Assembly (NCBI GenBank): GCA_019745975.1
Contig: JAIESQ010000045.1
Coordinates: 62,001 to 126,000, forward strand
Direction of reading: 5' to 3'
Source of the DNA: Pirellulales bacterium
Lineage (GTDB): Bacteria > Planctomycetota > Planctomycetia > Pirellulales > JAEUIK01
Length of the DNA stretch: 64,000 bases
The position numbers and the translations under genes are program-made. The notes under the pieces were generated by a model. That model made no database searches. It saw only the letters and a program-made list of their open reading frames with translations, and was not told the DNA's origin. Of the stretch, positions 11,156 through 22,300 are shown one piece after another (positions within the stretch are counted from its first letter, which is position 1; each line of letters starts with the position of its first letter).

Positions 11156-12265
11156 ATGGTCCAACGCATCAATCACGATCACTCGCGCTTCCGCCAGATT
11201 GTTCGCGGCCGCATCCGCGACAACTTGCGGAAGTACATCACGCACGGCGAGATGATCGGCCGCAAGGGGCGCGAGCTGGTCAGCATTCCGCTGCCGCAGT
11301 TGGACCTGCCCCATTTTCGCTTCGGCCAGAATGGCTCCGGCGGAGTTGGCCAGGGAGATGGCGAAGTCGGTCAGCCGCTCGGCCCAGGCCAGGAACAGGG
11401 TCAGGGCGCCGGCCAGGCGGGGAGCGAGCCGGGCCAACACTTGCGCGAAGTCGAAGTCACGCTCGAAGAGCTCGCCGAAATCCTCGGCAACGAGCTGGAG
11501 CTGCCGCGCATCGAGCCCAAGGGCAAGGCCAACATCGACGAACTCAAAACCAAGTACACCGGCATCCGCCGCTCGGGCCCCGAGTCGCTGCGGCACTTCA
11601 AGCGGACCTATAAACAGGCCCTCCGCCGGCAAGTCGCCTCAAACACTTACAACCCGGCCGATCCGCTGGTGGTGCCGATCAACGAAGACAAACGTTACCG
11701 CGCCTGGAAGTCGATCCCGCAGCCGCAGGCCAACGCGGTGATCGTTTACATGATGGATGTCTCCGGCTCGATGACCGACGACCAGAAGCAGATCGTCCGC
11801 ACCGAGGCGTTCTGGATCGATACCTGGCTCAAGAGCCAGTACAACGGGCTCGAAATCCGTTACATCATCCACGACGCCGCGGCTCGCGAGGTCGACGAGG
11901 AAACCTTCTACCACACGCGCGAGAGCGGCGGCACGCGTATTAGCTCCGCCTATCGTTTGTGCGTCGACTTGCTCGGGCGCAGCTTTCCGCCCGACGAGTG
12001 GAACGTCTACTGCTTCCATTTTTCGGACGGCGACAACTGGGGCGAAGACAACGAAACTTGCCTGGGGTTGCTGCGCGACGAACTGTTGCCGCGGATCAAT
12101 TTGTTTTGTTACGGGCAGGTCGAAAGCCCTTACGGCAGCGGCGAGTTCATTCGCGCGCTGCGCTCGGGCTTCAAGGACGAGCCGGAGAAACTAGCGCTCT
12201 CCGAGATCCGCAACAAAGAGGGCATTTACGACTCGATCAAGCTGTTTTTGGGCAAGGGGCGGTAG
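11156..12265 (+). CDS. yeaH: YeaH/DUF444 family protein
   Basis: 369 aa, shorter than E. coli YeaH (about 430). It starts [20 protein letters not shown], the typical DUF444 opening. A Gly/Gln-rich linker spans about residues 58-95. The C-terminal half is a von Willebrand A-like domain with a MIDAS DxSxS motif in [11 protein letters not shown] (D201). The protein is the conserved partner of PrkA and SpoVR; its function is unknown, but the operon is tied to stress survival and sporulation-like programmes. ATG 11156 fits the conserved N-terminus. The 341-base gap behind prkA is larger than usual for this operon and is filled with inverted repeats. Confidence 0.94.
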   Translation: MVQRINHDHSRFRQIVRGRIRDNLRKYITHGEMIGRKGRELVSIPLPQLDLPHFRFGQNGSGGVGQGDGEVGQPLGPGQEQGQGAGQAGSEPGQHLREVEVTLEELAEILGNELELPRIEPKGKANIDELKTKYTGIRRSGPESLRHFKRTYKQALRRQVASNTYNPADPLVVPINEDKRYRAWKSIPQPQANAVIVYMMDVSGSMTDDQKQIVRTEAFWIDTWLKSQYNGLEIRYIIHDAAAREVDEETFYHTRESGGTRISSAYRLCVDLLGRSFPPDEWNVYCFHFSDGDNWGEDNETCLGLLRDELLPRINLFCYGQVESPYGSGEFIRALRSGFKDEPEKLALSEIRNKEGIYDSIKLFLGKGR

Positions 12266-12365
12266 TTTCTTCGCTTTTTGGGACCGGAATTTGCAGAGAT
12301 TCGATTTGGGGCTTTGTGGCGTTCGTGCTTGGTTCACTTCATCCTCGCAATGAGCTGGCAACATC

Positions 12366-12626
12366 ATGAGCTATCGACAACAGCCTCGACTGACCCGCTT
12401 TCGCGTAGAGGTGGGACATTCTCAGGTAATCGTGCTCGCCTGCGATGCCGTTGAGGCGGTTCGCGAAGCGCGCCTGGCGTTAGGTCGCGACATGCCCCGG
12501 TTGTGGGATGTGATCCACCAGTTGGACGACGGTCAGTTCGTCGTCCAGGCCGTCTGGAACGCGGGGACTAGCGCCGTGCCCTTTGCGGGCCCGGGTGGAG
12601 CCCACGGTTCCGCAGCCGGTTCGTAG
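12366..12626 (+). CDS. Small uncharacterised protein within the prkA-yeaH-spoVR cluster
   Basis: 86 aa. No family recognised. The first 60 residues look like a genuine folded domain (FRVEVGHSQVIVLACDAVEAVREARLALG split by a short loop, then a DMPRLWDVIHQLDDGQFVVQAVW stretch), resembling a beta-alpha-beta unit; the last 20 are Gly/Ala-rich. It is co-oriented between yeaH (100 bases upstream) and spoVR (150 bases downstream), so it is probably co-expressed with them. There is no strong ribosome-binding site before ATG 12366. It might be a planctomycete-specific accessory of the PrkA system; that is inference from position only. Confidence 0.6.
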   Translation: MSYRQQPRLTRFRVEVGHSQVIVLACDAVEAVREARLALGRDMPRLWDVIHQLDDGQFVVQAVWNAGTSAVPFAGPGGAHGSAAGS

Positions 12627-12637
12627 ACGAGTCATCC

Positions 12638-12720
12638 GACCGTGTGGGTGGCCCGGAGACGGCACAGCCGCATCCGGGTCGCGCAGCGACAAGAGGACTT
12701 GTTCGGAGTCGTAGCTGATT
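12638..12720. repeat. Dispersed repeat fragment, partner of 53063-53218
   Basis: Bases 12678-12699 are identical over 22 nt to the reverse complement of 53158-53179, and both are intergenic and accompanied by GGGTGGC-type ends. This copy is in the 149-base gap before spoVR. It suggests a second dispersed repeat family, more degraded than the 130-bp element. Confidence 0.45.
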
Positions 12721-12775
12721 TCGGGTGCCGCCGCGAGCACGGCGCGCCGCCGCATTGCTGATCTGGTAACAAACG

Positions 12776-14314
<1,539 letters not shown>

Positions 14315-14326
14315 TTACAGTGGAAG

Positions 14327-14860
14327 GTGATCAGTCACTGGTTGGCGCACATCGATCAGCTCGTACTGAATACTGCCAGAATGTCCCTCAAGGCCGACTT
14401 CACTGCCGAGCTTGCCAGCACGCCGACGTTCTCAGGCGGCTGCGTCACGCTGCGCGCGGCCGAGGCCAATCGCCGCCTGACCTGTGAGCTGGTCGCGCTC
14501 GACACGATGGCCTGCGCCTTCGATTGGCTCGCCTTGCACGACGACAAGCTCGCCGGCCTGGGCCTCGACCGCCTCAAGCAAGTTGCCGATGCCCTCTCGC
14601 GGCGCTTGACCTATTTGCTGGAGCCGATCACGCCGATCGAGGTCGATCCCCAGCAGTGCACCGTGCAGTTGCGCTCCAATCCGCCGCAGACTGGCGACGA
14701 CGCCACCTGCTATTACGAGCTTTTGGTCAAGCGCACGGGCGAGGTGAGCTTGTGCCGCTATCGGGCCAGGCCTGGCGCCCTGCGTGAGCGCGTGCCGGCG
14801 CACGTCACGCGCGAAGTTCTCTTGCGATTGGCCGACGATCTGTTGGCTGCCACGCCGTAG
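14327..14860 (+). CDS. Uncharacterised protein downstream of spoVR
   Basis: 177 aa from GTG 14327; ATG 14381 (159 aa) is an equally possible start and neither has a good ribosome-binding site. Composition is that of a normal soluble protein, with no signal peptide or membrane segment: an N-terminal part rich in charged helices, DRLKQVADALSRRLTYLLE around the middle, and a beta-rich half ending in ELLVKRTGEVSLCRYRA. No family recognised. It begins 12 nt after spoVR and is in the same direction, so it is very likely the last gene of the prkA-yeaH-spoVR transcription unit and a candidate partner of that system. Confidence 0.7.
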   Translation: MISHWLAHIDQLVLNTARMSLKADFTAELASTPTFSGGCVTLRAAEANRRLTCELVALDTMACAFDWLALHDDKLAGLGLDRLKQVADALSRRLTYLLEPITPIEVDPQQCTVQLRSNPPQTGDDATCYYELLVKRTGEVSLCRYRARPGALRERVPAHVTREVLLRLADDLLAATP

Positions 14861-15184
14861 CGGCCATTGTTCCTGGCTGTGAATGCGCACCTCAGGGCTG
14901 GCCGAACGACGCTGGCCGGCTCGGGTTTGACTTCGGCAACTTTCTCGGGCGATAATCGCACCAAGCTTCGTGCGGCACTCGGGGCAGCCGATCTTCCGGC
15001 GCTGCTCTCGCCAGCCGAAGCGGTGGTCCGCAGAGAAGAGCACTCGGACACGAAAGCGGACAGGGTATAGGCAACAGTTTTCCGCTGGGGCGAAGCATCA
15101 TCGCGATCATCGGGACGGCACCGCGGCCGGCGGCTTGCCCGTCCGCACCGAATCCGTTGCCAATCAAAAAAGGGGAGTGCTCGC
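14861..15184. other. Intergenic region
   Basis: About 320 bases with no credible gene. The last bases carry an AAAAAAGGGGAG ribosome-binding site for the following gene. A frame on the minus strand (14758-15186) lacks any recognisable protein character. Confidence 0.4.
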
Positions 15185-16351
15185 ATGCGATTGCGTCAGT
15201 CGTTGATCTGGGCGTTGTGGTTCCTTGTGCCTTGCCTTTGGGTGCTGCCAGTTTGGGCCGCCGACGACAAGGTTGATGAAAAGCTCGACGCCAAGGAGCC
15301 GGCCGACGTCGTACAACAGCGCGGCTTGAAGAAATCCACGACCAACTACGTGCTCCCCGGCGAGACCGACTTCAACAAGCTCTTCAAGGACGCGCGCACC
15401 TTGCAGCGCAAAGTGTTCGACGCCAGCAAGCAGCTCGAGAAAGCCAACGCGCTGGAGACCGAGCGCCGGGCGACAATCGTGCAGCTCTTGCAGGAGCGCC
15501 GCAAGATGCGCGGCATGCTGCAGAACACGCGCGATGGCGCCGCGCTCAACCGCTTGATCGACTTGATGGAGGAAGCCGAAGACCGCATCCGCATTCTCGA
15601 AGAAGGGGCCGAAGTCAAGCAGGCGCTCTCCGAGGCCGAGGCCCGTGCCTCCAACGCCCGCGACGCCTACACCGAGCACTTGCTAAAGATGCGGCGCCTG
15701 GCCGACGAAATCAGCGAGAAGTACGAGGACCTGGCCGCCGATCCCGCGCTCAAAAGCGCGCTGGAAAAACTCAACGCCGGCCTCGACAAGCCGCTAGCGC
15801 TGGGCCCCTCGGCTCCCTTCAAGCGCAATCTGCTCAACCTCAAGAAGCTCGAAGACGTCGTGCTCGCCGAGACGATCAAGCTCCGCCGCGACGAGGCCGA
15901 CATGTATTACGTGCAAGTCGTCTTCGACGACCGCTATAGCAAGGAGATGGGCATCGACACCGGCGCCAGCCTGATCGCGCTCCCCTACAAGATGGCGGTC
16001 GACGTCGGCCTGGAACCCAAGGAAAACGACCCCGAGATCATGCTCGAGCTGGCTGATGGTCGCCCGATTCCCGCCAAGCTCGTCGTCGCCAAGAGCGTGC
16101 GGGTTGGCAAGTTCGTCGTCGAAAACGTCGAGTGCGCGGTCTTCCCCGAAGGCTTGCCCAAGGCCACGGCCCTCTTGGGCATGACGTTTCTGCGGAACTT
16201 CAGCTACAAGATCAATAACGAAGACAGCACGCTGCTGCTCTCCAAGATCGAATCGCCCGGCGGCAAGAAAGCCCGCGAGAAAGAGCGCGAAGATCTGGAA
16301 CGGGAAGCCGACAAAGCCGACGGCGACAAGCCGAATGAGCCGGGCAATTGA
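15185..16351 (+). CDS. Exported retropepsin-like aspartic protease with coiled coil
   Basis: 388 aa. A signal peptide (MRLRQSLIWALWFLVPCLWV, cleavage after VWA) is followed by a long charged helical segment (about residues 60-190) that reads as coiled coil, then a retropepsin-type domain: the catalytic DTGAS at D258, a hydrophobic flap region, and the second half ALLGMTFLRNFSYKI. Retropepsins dimerise to build the active site, and the coiled coil could promote this. The C-terminus is highly charged. ATG 15185 has a GGGGAG site 8 nt upstream. It stands alone, convergent with the SDR gene behind it. Substrate unknown. Confidence 0.85.
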   Translation: MRLRQSLIWALWFLVPCLWVLPVWAADDKVDEKLDAKEPADVVQQRGLKKSTTNYVLPGETDFNKLFKDARTLQRKVFDASKQLEKANALETERRATIVQLLQERRKMRGMLQNTRDGAALNRLIDLMEEAEDRIRILEEGAEVKQALSEAEARASNARDAYTEHLLKMRRLADEISEKYEDLAADPALKSALEKLNAGLDKPLALGPSAPFKRNLLNLKKLEDVVLAETIKLRRDEADMYYVQVVFDDRYSKEMGIDTGASLIALPYKMAVDVGLEPKENDPEIMLELADGRPIPAKLVVAKSVRVGKFVVENVECAVFPEGLPKATALLGMTFLRNFSYKINNEDSTLLLSKIESPGGKKAREKEREDLEREADKADGDKPNEPGN

Positions 16352-16378
16352 CGGTCGGTTCTGCTTCACGGCAGCGTG

Positions 16379-17206
16379 CTACCGCCCGCCGTCGACCACC
16401 AGGCACTGCGCCGATACATAGTTCGACAGCGGCGAGCATAAAAACAGGATCGCGCCGGCCGCTTCCTCGGCCGTGCCCGCTCGACCCAGCGCGATCAACA
16501 GCTTCGACATCTCGAGCATCTCCTGGGGAATGCCCAGGGCGATCTTTTCGCTGCCGCGGGCGACGACTTCGTTCTGCGATTTGGCCCGCGTCAGCCGCGT
16601 GTCGATCCAGCCGAAGGCCGCCGCGTTCACGTAGATATTGAAGCGGCCCCACTCCTTGGCAACCGTTTTGGTGAGCCCGATCACTCCTGCCTTGGCCGCC
16701 GAGTAGTTGGCCTGGCCCGGGTTGCCGTCGGTGCCCGAAATGCTGCTGATGTTGACGATCTTGCGTGCGGGGGGCGTGGCGCCGCTTTCGGCTTCGCGCT
16801 TGGCGGCCTCGCGCATCGCACCGCCCACAGTTTGCATCATGCGGAACACGGCCGAGAGATGGACGTCGATAATCGCGTCCCACTGCTTTTCTTCCATCTT
16901 GTGGAAGATCGCATCCCACGTGTAGCCGGCGTTGTTGACCAGGATGTCGGGCGTGCCGAACGCTTCCTGACATTGCTTGAGCAGCGCCGCCGGGAAGTCG
17001 CGGGCCGTGACGTCGCCGGCCAGCGTGACGACTTCAGCGCCCTGCGCGCGGGCGATGGCGGCCGTTTCTTGCAGCGGTTTGTCGTCCAGATCGGCCAGTA
17101 CGAGCTTGGCGCCGAAGTTGGCGAACAACTCGGCGGTGGCGGCGCCGATGCCGCGGCCGGCGCCGGTGATCACGGCGACTTTGTTGTCGAGGAGTTTGAG
17201 GTTCAT
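16379..17206 (-). CDS. SDR family oxidoreductase (FabG-like)
   Basis: 275 aa. Classical short-chain dehydrogenase: cofactor motif GAGRGIGAA at residues 13-21, NNAG, the catalytic serine in ISSISG and YSAAKAG (YxxxK). The end QCLVVDGGR is typical of FabG-like 3-oxoacyl reductases. An acidic residue after the second strand (ADLDD) favours NAD(H), although FabG enzymes often use NADPH. ATG 17206 has GGAG upstream and overlaps the stop of the preceding membrane-protein gene in an ATGA arrangement, so translation is coupled. The true substrate cannot be told. Confidence 0.93.
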   Translation of the reverse strand: MNLKLLDNKVAVITGAGRGIGAATAELFANFGAKLVLADLDDKPLQETAAIARAQGAEVVTLAGDVTARDFPAALLKQCQEAFGTPDILVNNAGYTWDAIFHKMEEKQWDAIIDVHLSAVFRMMQTVGGAMREAAKREAESGATPPARKIVNISSISGTDGNPGQANYSAAKAGVIGLTKTVAKEWGRFNIYVNAAAFGWIDTRLTRAKSQNEVVARGSEKIALGIPQEMLEMSKLLIALGRAGTAEEAAGAILFLCSPLSNYVSAQCLVVDGGR

Positions 17207-18492
17207 ACGAGGTAGCTCCCTGGTACGGTAAGCGACGCCGTGGCGTGGTGTCGTCGCGGGCTTTGTTGATGGGCTGATTGGCGAGTTATTGTGCCGACGC
17301 GCCGGCCGAGGTGCAATGTAGTGGTGCGACGTCGCGGCCCGTGGGCGACTGCGATTAAACTTGCGGTCGCGTTGAGTTCTACCCGCGCCGCCGAGCCTTT
17401 CGCCTTCTTGGCATCCTCTTCTTTCTTCACGATGTACCCGAAGGTGGCGCCGGCGGCGGTGACGATGCCACCCAGCACGAGCGCCACGACGAGCTTCCAC
17501 TTGCGCGGATAGGGAATCTTCCGTACGCGGAACAGCAGCACCGCGCTCCAGCCGAAGGCTGGCAGCGCCAGCGGAAAGCAGACCAGCCCGCCGAGCGCCA
17601 GGTAAAAGCATCGGCGCGTCCAACGGTCGATTTCTTGCACGGCCTCGCCGAGTACGATCAGGTCGACATTCTGCAGGTCGAATTCGGGTCGCTGGACAAA
17701 CGGGTGATTGGGCACTGGCTCGCCGCGTGCCCGGAGCTGGCGATCGGGCACGGCCTGCCCGCTTAGATAGAAGACGCCAGCTATCAGACCGCCGATGGCG
17801 GGGGTGGCGCCGAGCACTTCATCGGCGGCGACGACATCGTAGTAGGCGCCCTGACACAGAATCGTCATGGCCCAGAATTGCAAATCGCTGAAGTTGTTCG
17901 TGCGCCGTAGCACGGTGAGCACGCGCCCCACCATCAGCACGCGCGGTTGCGGCGGGTCGATCGCGCCGCCGTCTGGGCGAAACGTGCCGATCGGCGAGAA
18001 GAACTCGTCGGCGAGCCCCTGATACTGCCCCTGGGTATTGGCGAACTCCGCGGTGTCGGCGAAGTACTCCACTTGTTCTGCGAACGCGGCGACCTGCAGC
18101 GTAACCTTGGTGCCCTTGATGCTGAGCATCTCGCGAAAGATATCGAAATCAGCGATCTCGACGGGCAAGGGCGGCCCGGTTGGCTGATCGTCGGCGTCGC
18201 ACAACGTACCGACCAGGACCGCTTCGAGCGGATTGCCCGCCGCCGGATGAATCGCCTCGATCCGCATTCGCAGCCGGGCGAGGCCGACGTAGTGCGGGTT
18301 GCCGCCGATGGGTTGCTTCTGCAAATTGAACTGGCCGATCCACTGCACGCCTTCGTCGGGGCCCATGACGACGTAAAAGCCGTGGTCCGTCGGCAGCCAT
18401 TTTTTGACCATGATGCCGGCGGTTTTGGCAAATGCGGCGAGATCCAGCGGCGAATCGAAGGGAAAGCCGACGGAGCGAAAGTGGTTGGTCAT
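17203..18492 (-). CDS. Uncharacterised protein with two C-terminal membrane segments
   Basis: 429 aa. A large, apparently soluble N-terminal region (MTNHFRSVGFPFDSP onward, FYVVMGPDEGVQWIGQFN) is followed by two hydrophobic helices about residues 305-325 and 338-360, then a Lys/Glu-rich stretch. No family recognised. The last 60 residues or so are rich in Arg, His and Thr and read like untranslated sequence, suggesting loss of an earlier stop; the frame now ends exactly over the start codon of the SDR gene (ATGA). ATG 18492 was chosen over an upstream extension with poor protein character. Confidence 0.72.
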   Translation of the reverse strand: MTNHFRSVGFPFDSPLDLAAFAKTAGIMVKKWLPTDHGFYVVMGPDEGVQWIGQFNLQKQPIGGNPHYVGLARLRMRIEAIHPAAGNPLEAVLVGTLCDADDQPTGPPLPVEIADFDIFREMLSIKGTKVTLQVAAFAEQVEYFADTAEFANTQGQYQGLADEFFSPIGTFRPDGGAIDPPQPRVLMVGRVLTVLRRTNNFSDLQFWAMTILCQGAYYDVVAADEVLGATPAIGGLIAGVFYLSGQAVPDRQLRARGEPVPNHPFVQRPEFDLQNVDLIVLGEAVQEIDRWTRRCFYLALGGLVCFPLALPAFGWSAVLLFRVRKIPYPRKWKLVVALVLGGIVTAAGATFGYIVKKEEDAKKAKGSAARVELNATASLIAVAHGPRRRTTTLHLGRRVGTITRQSAHQQSPRRHHATASLTVPGSYLV

Positions 18493-18652
18493 GCGAGCAT
18501 CCGCCGGAGACGCAAGAGAAACGACGTGGCCGCCGGCGCGGGCGCGCCACAATAGTTGGCCGGTTATTCTGGCGCGGGGCCGCCGGCCGGGCAAGCGTGC
18601 GTGTGGTTAGCCCGTGTACGAGGCGATTAGCCGTGTGCGCCATACGGCAGTG

Positions 18653-19243
18653 TCAACTGCTGAACACCTCGGGCGACTTTTGCAGGGCTCCAAGAGTTGC
18701 TTCCAATTCCAGCTTTCGTCCACTCGCCAGCAGAGTGACGCAGGTCGGGCCGATTAGTTGCTGCAAATCAGGCAGTACGCTTGGCAACACTTCTCGCGCA
18801 GCCAGTTCTGTCGGCGTGAGCACAATTGTGTTTCGCTCTGTTGGGCGAGCTTCGATGCGCTTTAGCAATTCATCGCTGATGCCGAGGAAGCGCACCTTTG
18901 CCGGGCGAAGGCGTGAGCGCAGCCAGGCAAAGATCATCAAGTCGGGCGGGTCGAGATCACCAAGAAAGAGTAGCTTCCGAGCTCCAATCAGCGCACTAAT
19001 CCAACCCAGGTCGCGACCACTGGGCAGGCCATACCGTCCGATTAGGCCGATGTGTTGGTTGTTGTCGGACGCTGCGAGCGCATACCCAAGCGTTGAGGGC
19101 TTCGTAGTAAAGATCACCCTCGCGCGTGCGCCGCCAGGTGTAAGCACGGCGTAAGGGGCACGCGGCTCTGCACAAACAAAATCGTCATCGCCATCGGCGT
19201 GTTGAAACCATTGCTCGATTTTGGTCGCGATGGATCGACTCAT
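18653..19243 (-). CDS. Uncharacterised Toprim-like protein
   Basis: 196 aa, ATG 19243. No signal peptide or membrane segment. The central part, KLLFLGDLDPPDLMIFAWLR, strongly resembles the second Toprim motif (DxD) of DUF2220/DUF2399 and type IIB topoisomerase A-like proteins, and the following RPAKVRFLGISDELL fits the same fold. The upstream Toprim glutamate, expected near VIFTTKPSTLG, seems missing, so it may be inactive or a nucleic-acid-binding remnant. The gene is visibly less GC-rich than its neighbours and stands alone between unrelated genes, consistent with transfer. The family assignment is by eye only. Confidence 0.6.
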   Translation of the reverse strand: MSRSIATKIEQWFQHADGDDDFVCAEPRAPYAVLTPGGARARVIFTTKPSTLGYALAASDNNQHIGLIGRYGLPSGRDLGWISALIGARKLLFLGDLDPPDLMIFAWLRSRLRPAKVRFLGISDELLKRIEARPTERNTIVLTPTELAAREVLPSVLPDLQQLIGPTCVTLLASGRKLELEATLGALQKSPEVFSS

Positions 19244-19388
19244 TGGGACAGATCGCTCGTTCCAATCGCTGACTCGACAGCGGCTTCGGCACGCCCGGAA
19301 GGCGAGTCGGTGGCTCATTCTGCCGGTGCAAAGTTCGGCACGCAACCAGTTCCGCATGCGCGACGCCGAATGAGACGAATGCGCGCCC

Positions 19389-22300
19389 CTACCGAAACTG
19401 CAGATAGCCCCACGACGAGCCCGATTGCGATGGGGCTGGGGAAGTAAACGTGCCGGCCCAGGCGTGGCATGTGTCGCCCGGCAACACACGCACAACTCCC
19501 AGCGCCCAGGTCTCTCCAGGCATGGGCGCGCGCGGCGCCAGTTGCGTCCAGGGAATCGCCGCTTCCACGATCCAGGTGGCTTCGCTGCCGCCCGCGGCAA
19601 TGTACCAGACGGGGTTCCAGGTGACGTCGCCAGCACAAACATCGGCGGGCCGCCCCTGGCTGTCGACTGAGAGGCGATACGCGGTCGCGTAGTCGCGATC
19701 GAGGTCGAGCGAGAATTCGACACGGTCGGCCGCGTGCAAGCCTTCGTCATGCTGACGCGGCGCGGCGGGCTGCGGCGAAGTGCGCCCTCGCCGGATGATC
19801 GCGGGCGCGGCGGCCGCGCTCCCGGCCAGCCGTCGGCATTCGACGGCCAGGTATAAGAACTCACTGTCGTAAGCGACGCGCCACATGGCGGACACTTCAG
19901 CCTGTTCGTCGGCGACTGCAGCTTCGATCGCATTGGGCTCGGTCTGCTGCCAGCACGCGTCGTCGAGCTGGGCGTCGAGCCGCGGCCGTGTGTCGGTCCG
20001 TGGGCAGAGGGCCAACGGCTTCGGGCAACGTGCGGCGGGAGCGGCGAGCCATTGTTCGCCGGCGGCACAGGCCCACCACGAGTCGTGCGGTCTCGTCTGG
20101 TGCAGCGTGGCGAGATAGCGATCAGCGATCCGCGAATCGTCGGCCTGCGGATCAGCCTGCGTCCGTTGTGAGACCAGCAGCCCAAAGCGCACAAACGGCT
20201 CGCTGAAAAGCGCGCCGCTTTGCTGCTCGAGCCGCTGGGCCCATTGCAACGCGCGCGAAGAGTCTATCGTCACGGGCGCTGGAACCGGCGACGTGGCCGA
20301 TGCCGGGGCCACGACGCCGCTCGACTTACGTGCGCTGGGCTCTTCAGCGGCGCCGACGGGGGCGATTTCGCCGGCGATCGGCGCGGCACTCGGCTGCACG
20401 CCGTCGCGACGCATGCGCCAGGCGATCTCACTGCTGCCGGCATGCTTGATGAGCTCAATCAGGGCCGCAGCGGCCAGCGGCTCGGTCGGATGTTGATCGA
20501 CGAGCAGTTGCCAGAGCTCGGTCGCGCGGTCCCAGGCCCCGAGCTCGGCCGATTGCCGGGCCAGGCGGTCGAGCAAACGCGCGGTCGCATCGGGCGGCCA
20601 GTCGTTCGTCAATTCGCCAAGCTGCGCCAAGAGCTCGCCGCCATGCGCGCCGTCTAACGCGCGCTGAAAGATCGCTTGCACGTTCCGCTGCTGCTGGCCA
20701 TGCCGCTGCCAGCGCGCCGCGGCTTGCGGATCGGCCGCGGGCAAGCTGCGGCGTGCCGCGCCTCCCGCCGCTAACGGCAAGCCCACGAACAGGTCGCGGC
20801 CCAGTTCGCCGCCAGCGGGTTTGTCGAGCGAAAGGCCCCACAGTTCAGGACCCATCGCCGAAACTCCCATGAGCGCGCGGGCTTCGTCGGCCAGATCGCC
20901 GAGCGAGCGAGCCAAACGGGGCGGAATCTCGGTGCTGGCCAATCGCATTGCGGCCCGATCATCGCCAGCGCGACAGCCGACGACGCGCGCCACGTCCCAG
21001 GGTGGCAAGGCCAGATGTTCGGCAACGTGACCGAGCGCATGGGGATCGGCTGCGCGCGAGACCGCCGCGAGCGTGGCCGCGTGAATCCTGTCGTGGATGC
21101 CATCGCCGCGTGCTTCACGCCCATGGGTCAGCACGACGTGCGGTCGCCAAGTGCGTAATTGCACCGCCAGCCAATTGACACGTTGCTCGAAGGCGCGGCT
21201 GTCGATCGCGGCGCTTGGCGCTGAGCAAACCGCGCTCACGCCGGCCAGCGACGCGGCTGCCGCCAGCCGGTCGCAGGCTTCGTCATCGACGAGCGCATCG
21301 GACCGATTCACACCGCCTGCCTGAGCTGCGACTTGCGAGTGGTCGTCGTGCAAGGTTTGCACCACACCGCGGTAACCTAGCGCGGCGCCGAGCTGCGCGC
21401 AAATCTCAAATGGCACTTCGGCGCCGGTCGCGAAAATTCCCAGCCAGGCGGCCTGTCGCCCCGGCGCGCGAATCGCCTGCCAGGAGCGGCCGCCGTCGAT
21501 CGTGCCGAGGATCGTTCCCAATGGTCCGACGGCCCAGCCGCGCAGGTCGTCGATGAACTCCAGAGCTGTGATTGGCAGCGACTGCCCCGTGGCGTGCAGC
21601 GCCCAAGTGCGACCGGCATCGACCGAGTGCAAGACGAACGAGCCGGGCGTACCGGCGATCCAAATTTGCGTCCCCACGATGTCGACGGCCGCGAGATCGG
21701 TGTACCGCAGAACTTCGCGCAGCGGTTCGCAGGCCGGTTCCGCTGTGCGCCCGCCGTCGCGGCTCACAAAAACTTGGCCACCATCGCCGACCAGCCAAGC
21801 CTCGCCATTCGGCGCCAGACGAACTGCCCGAAGTGACGGTGATTCGCGCCCACTGGCGACGGACAATCCAGTGGTGCGCCGCCAGGCGTGGCGATCAACC
21901 GAAGCGGCGCCGAGCTGTGGGCCAACCACGATTCCTCGCGCGCCGTCGCGCCAATCGCCCGCGCTCCACGATGCCAGCGCGTCGCCTGATACCGTCGACC
22001 AGCTTTGACCGCCATCTTCGGTCCAGAGAGTTCCGCCCGGGTAAAGCGCTGACGACGCGGCGACGGCCCAGCCCTGGGTCGGTGTGACAAATTTCACGGC
22101 GCGCAAGCTGGGCAGCAGCGTGTTGCGATCGCGACTCCAGTTCCGACCCCCATCGTCGGTGTGCAAGAGCACGCCGCGCGTGTGCGCGAGCCGTGGCCAA
22201 GGTTCGTAGCCTACGGCCCAGCCATGATCGGAATCGAGGAATTGCACGCACGTCAGCCGCGCCGTGGTACCGCTGGGCTGCAAGTGCCAGGTGATGCCCG

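Noticed and set aside
18653-19243. Idea that this gene is part of a Wadjet defence locus
   Set aside because: Only the Toprim-like resemblance is seen; no JetA, JetB or JetC gene is in the window.
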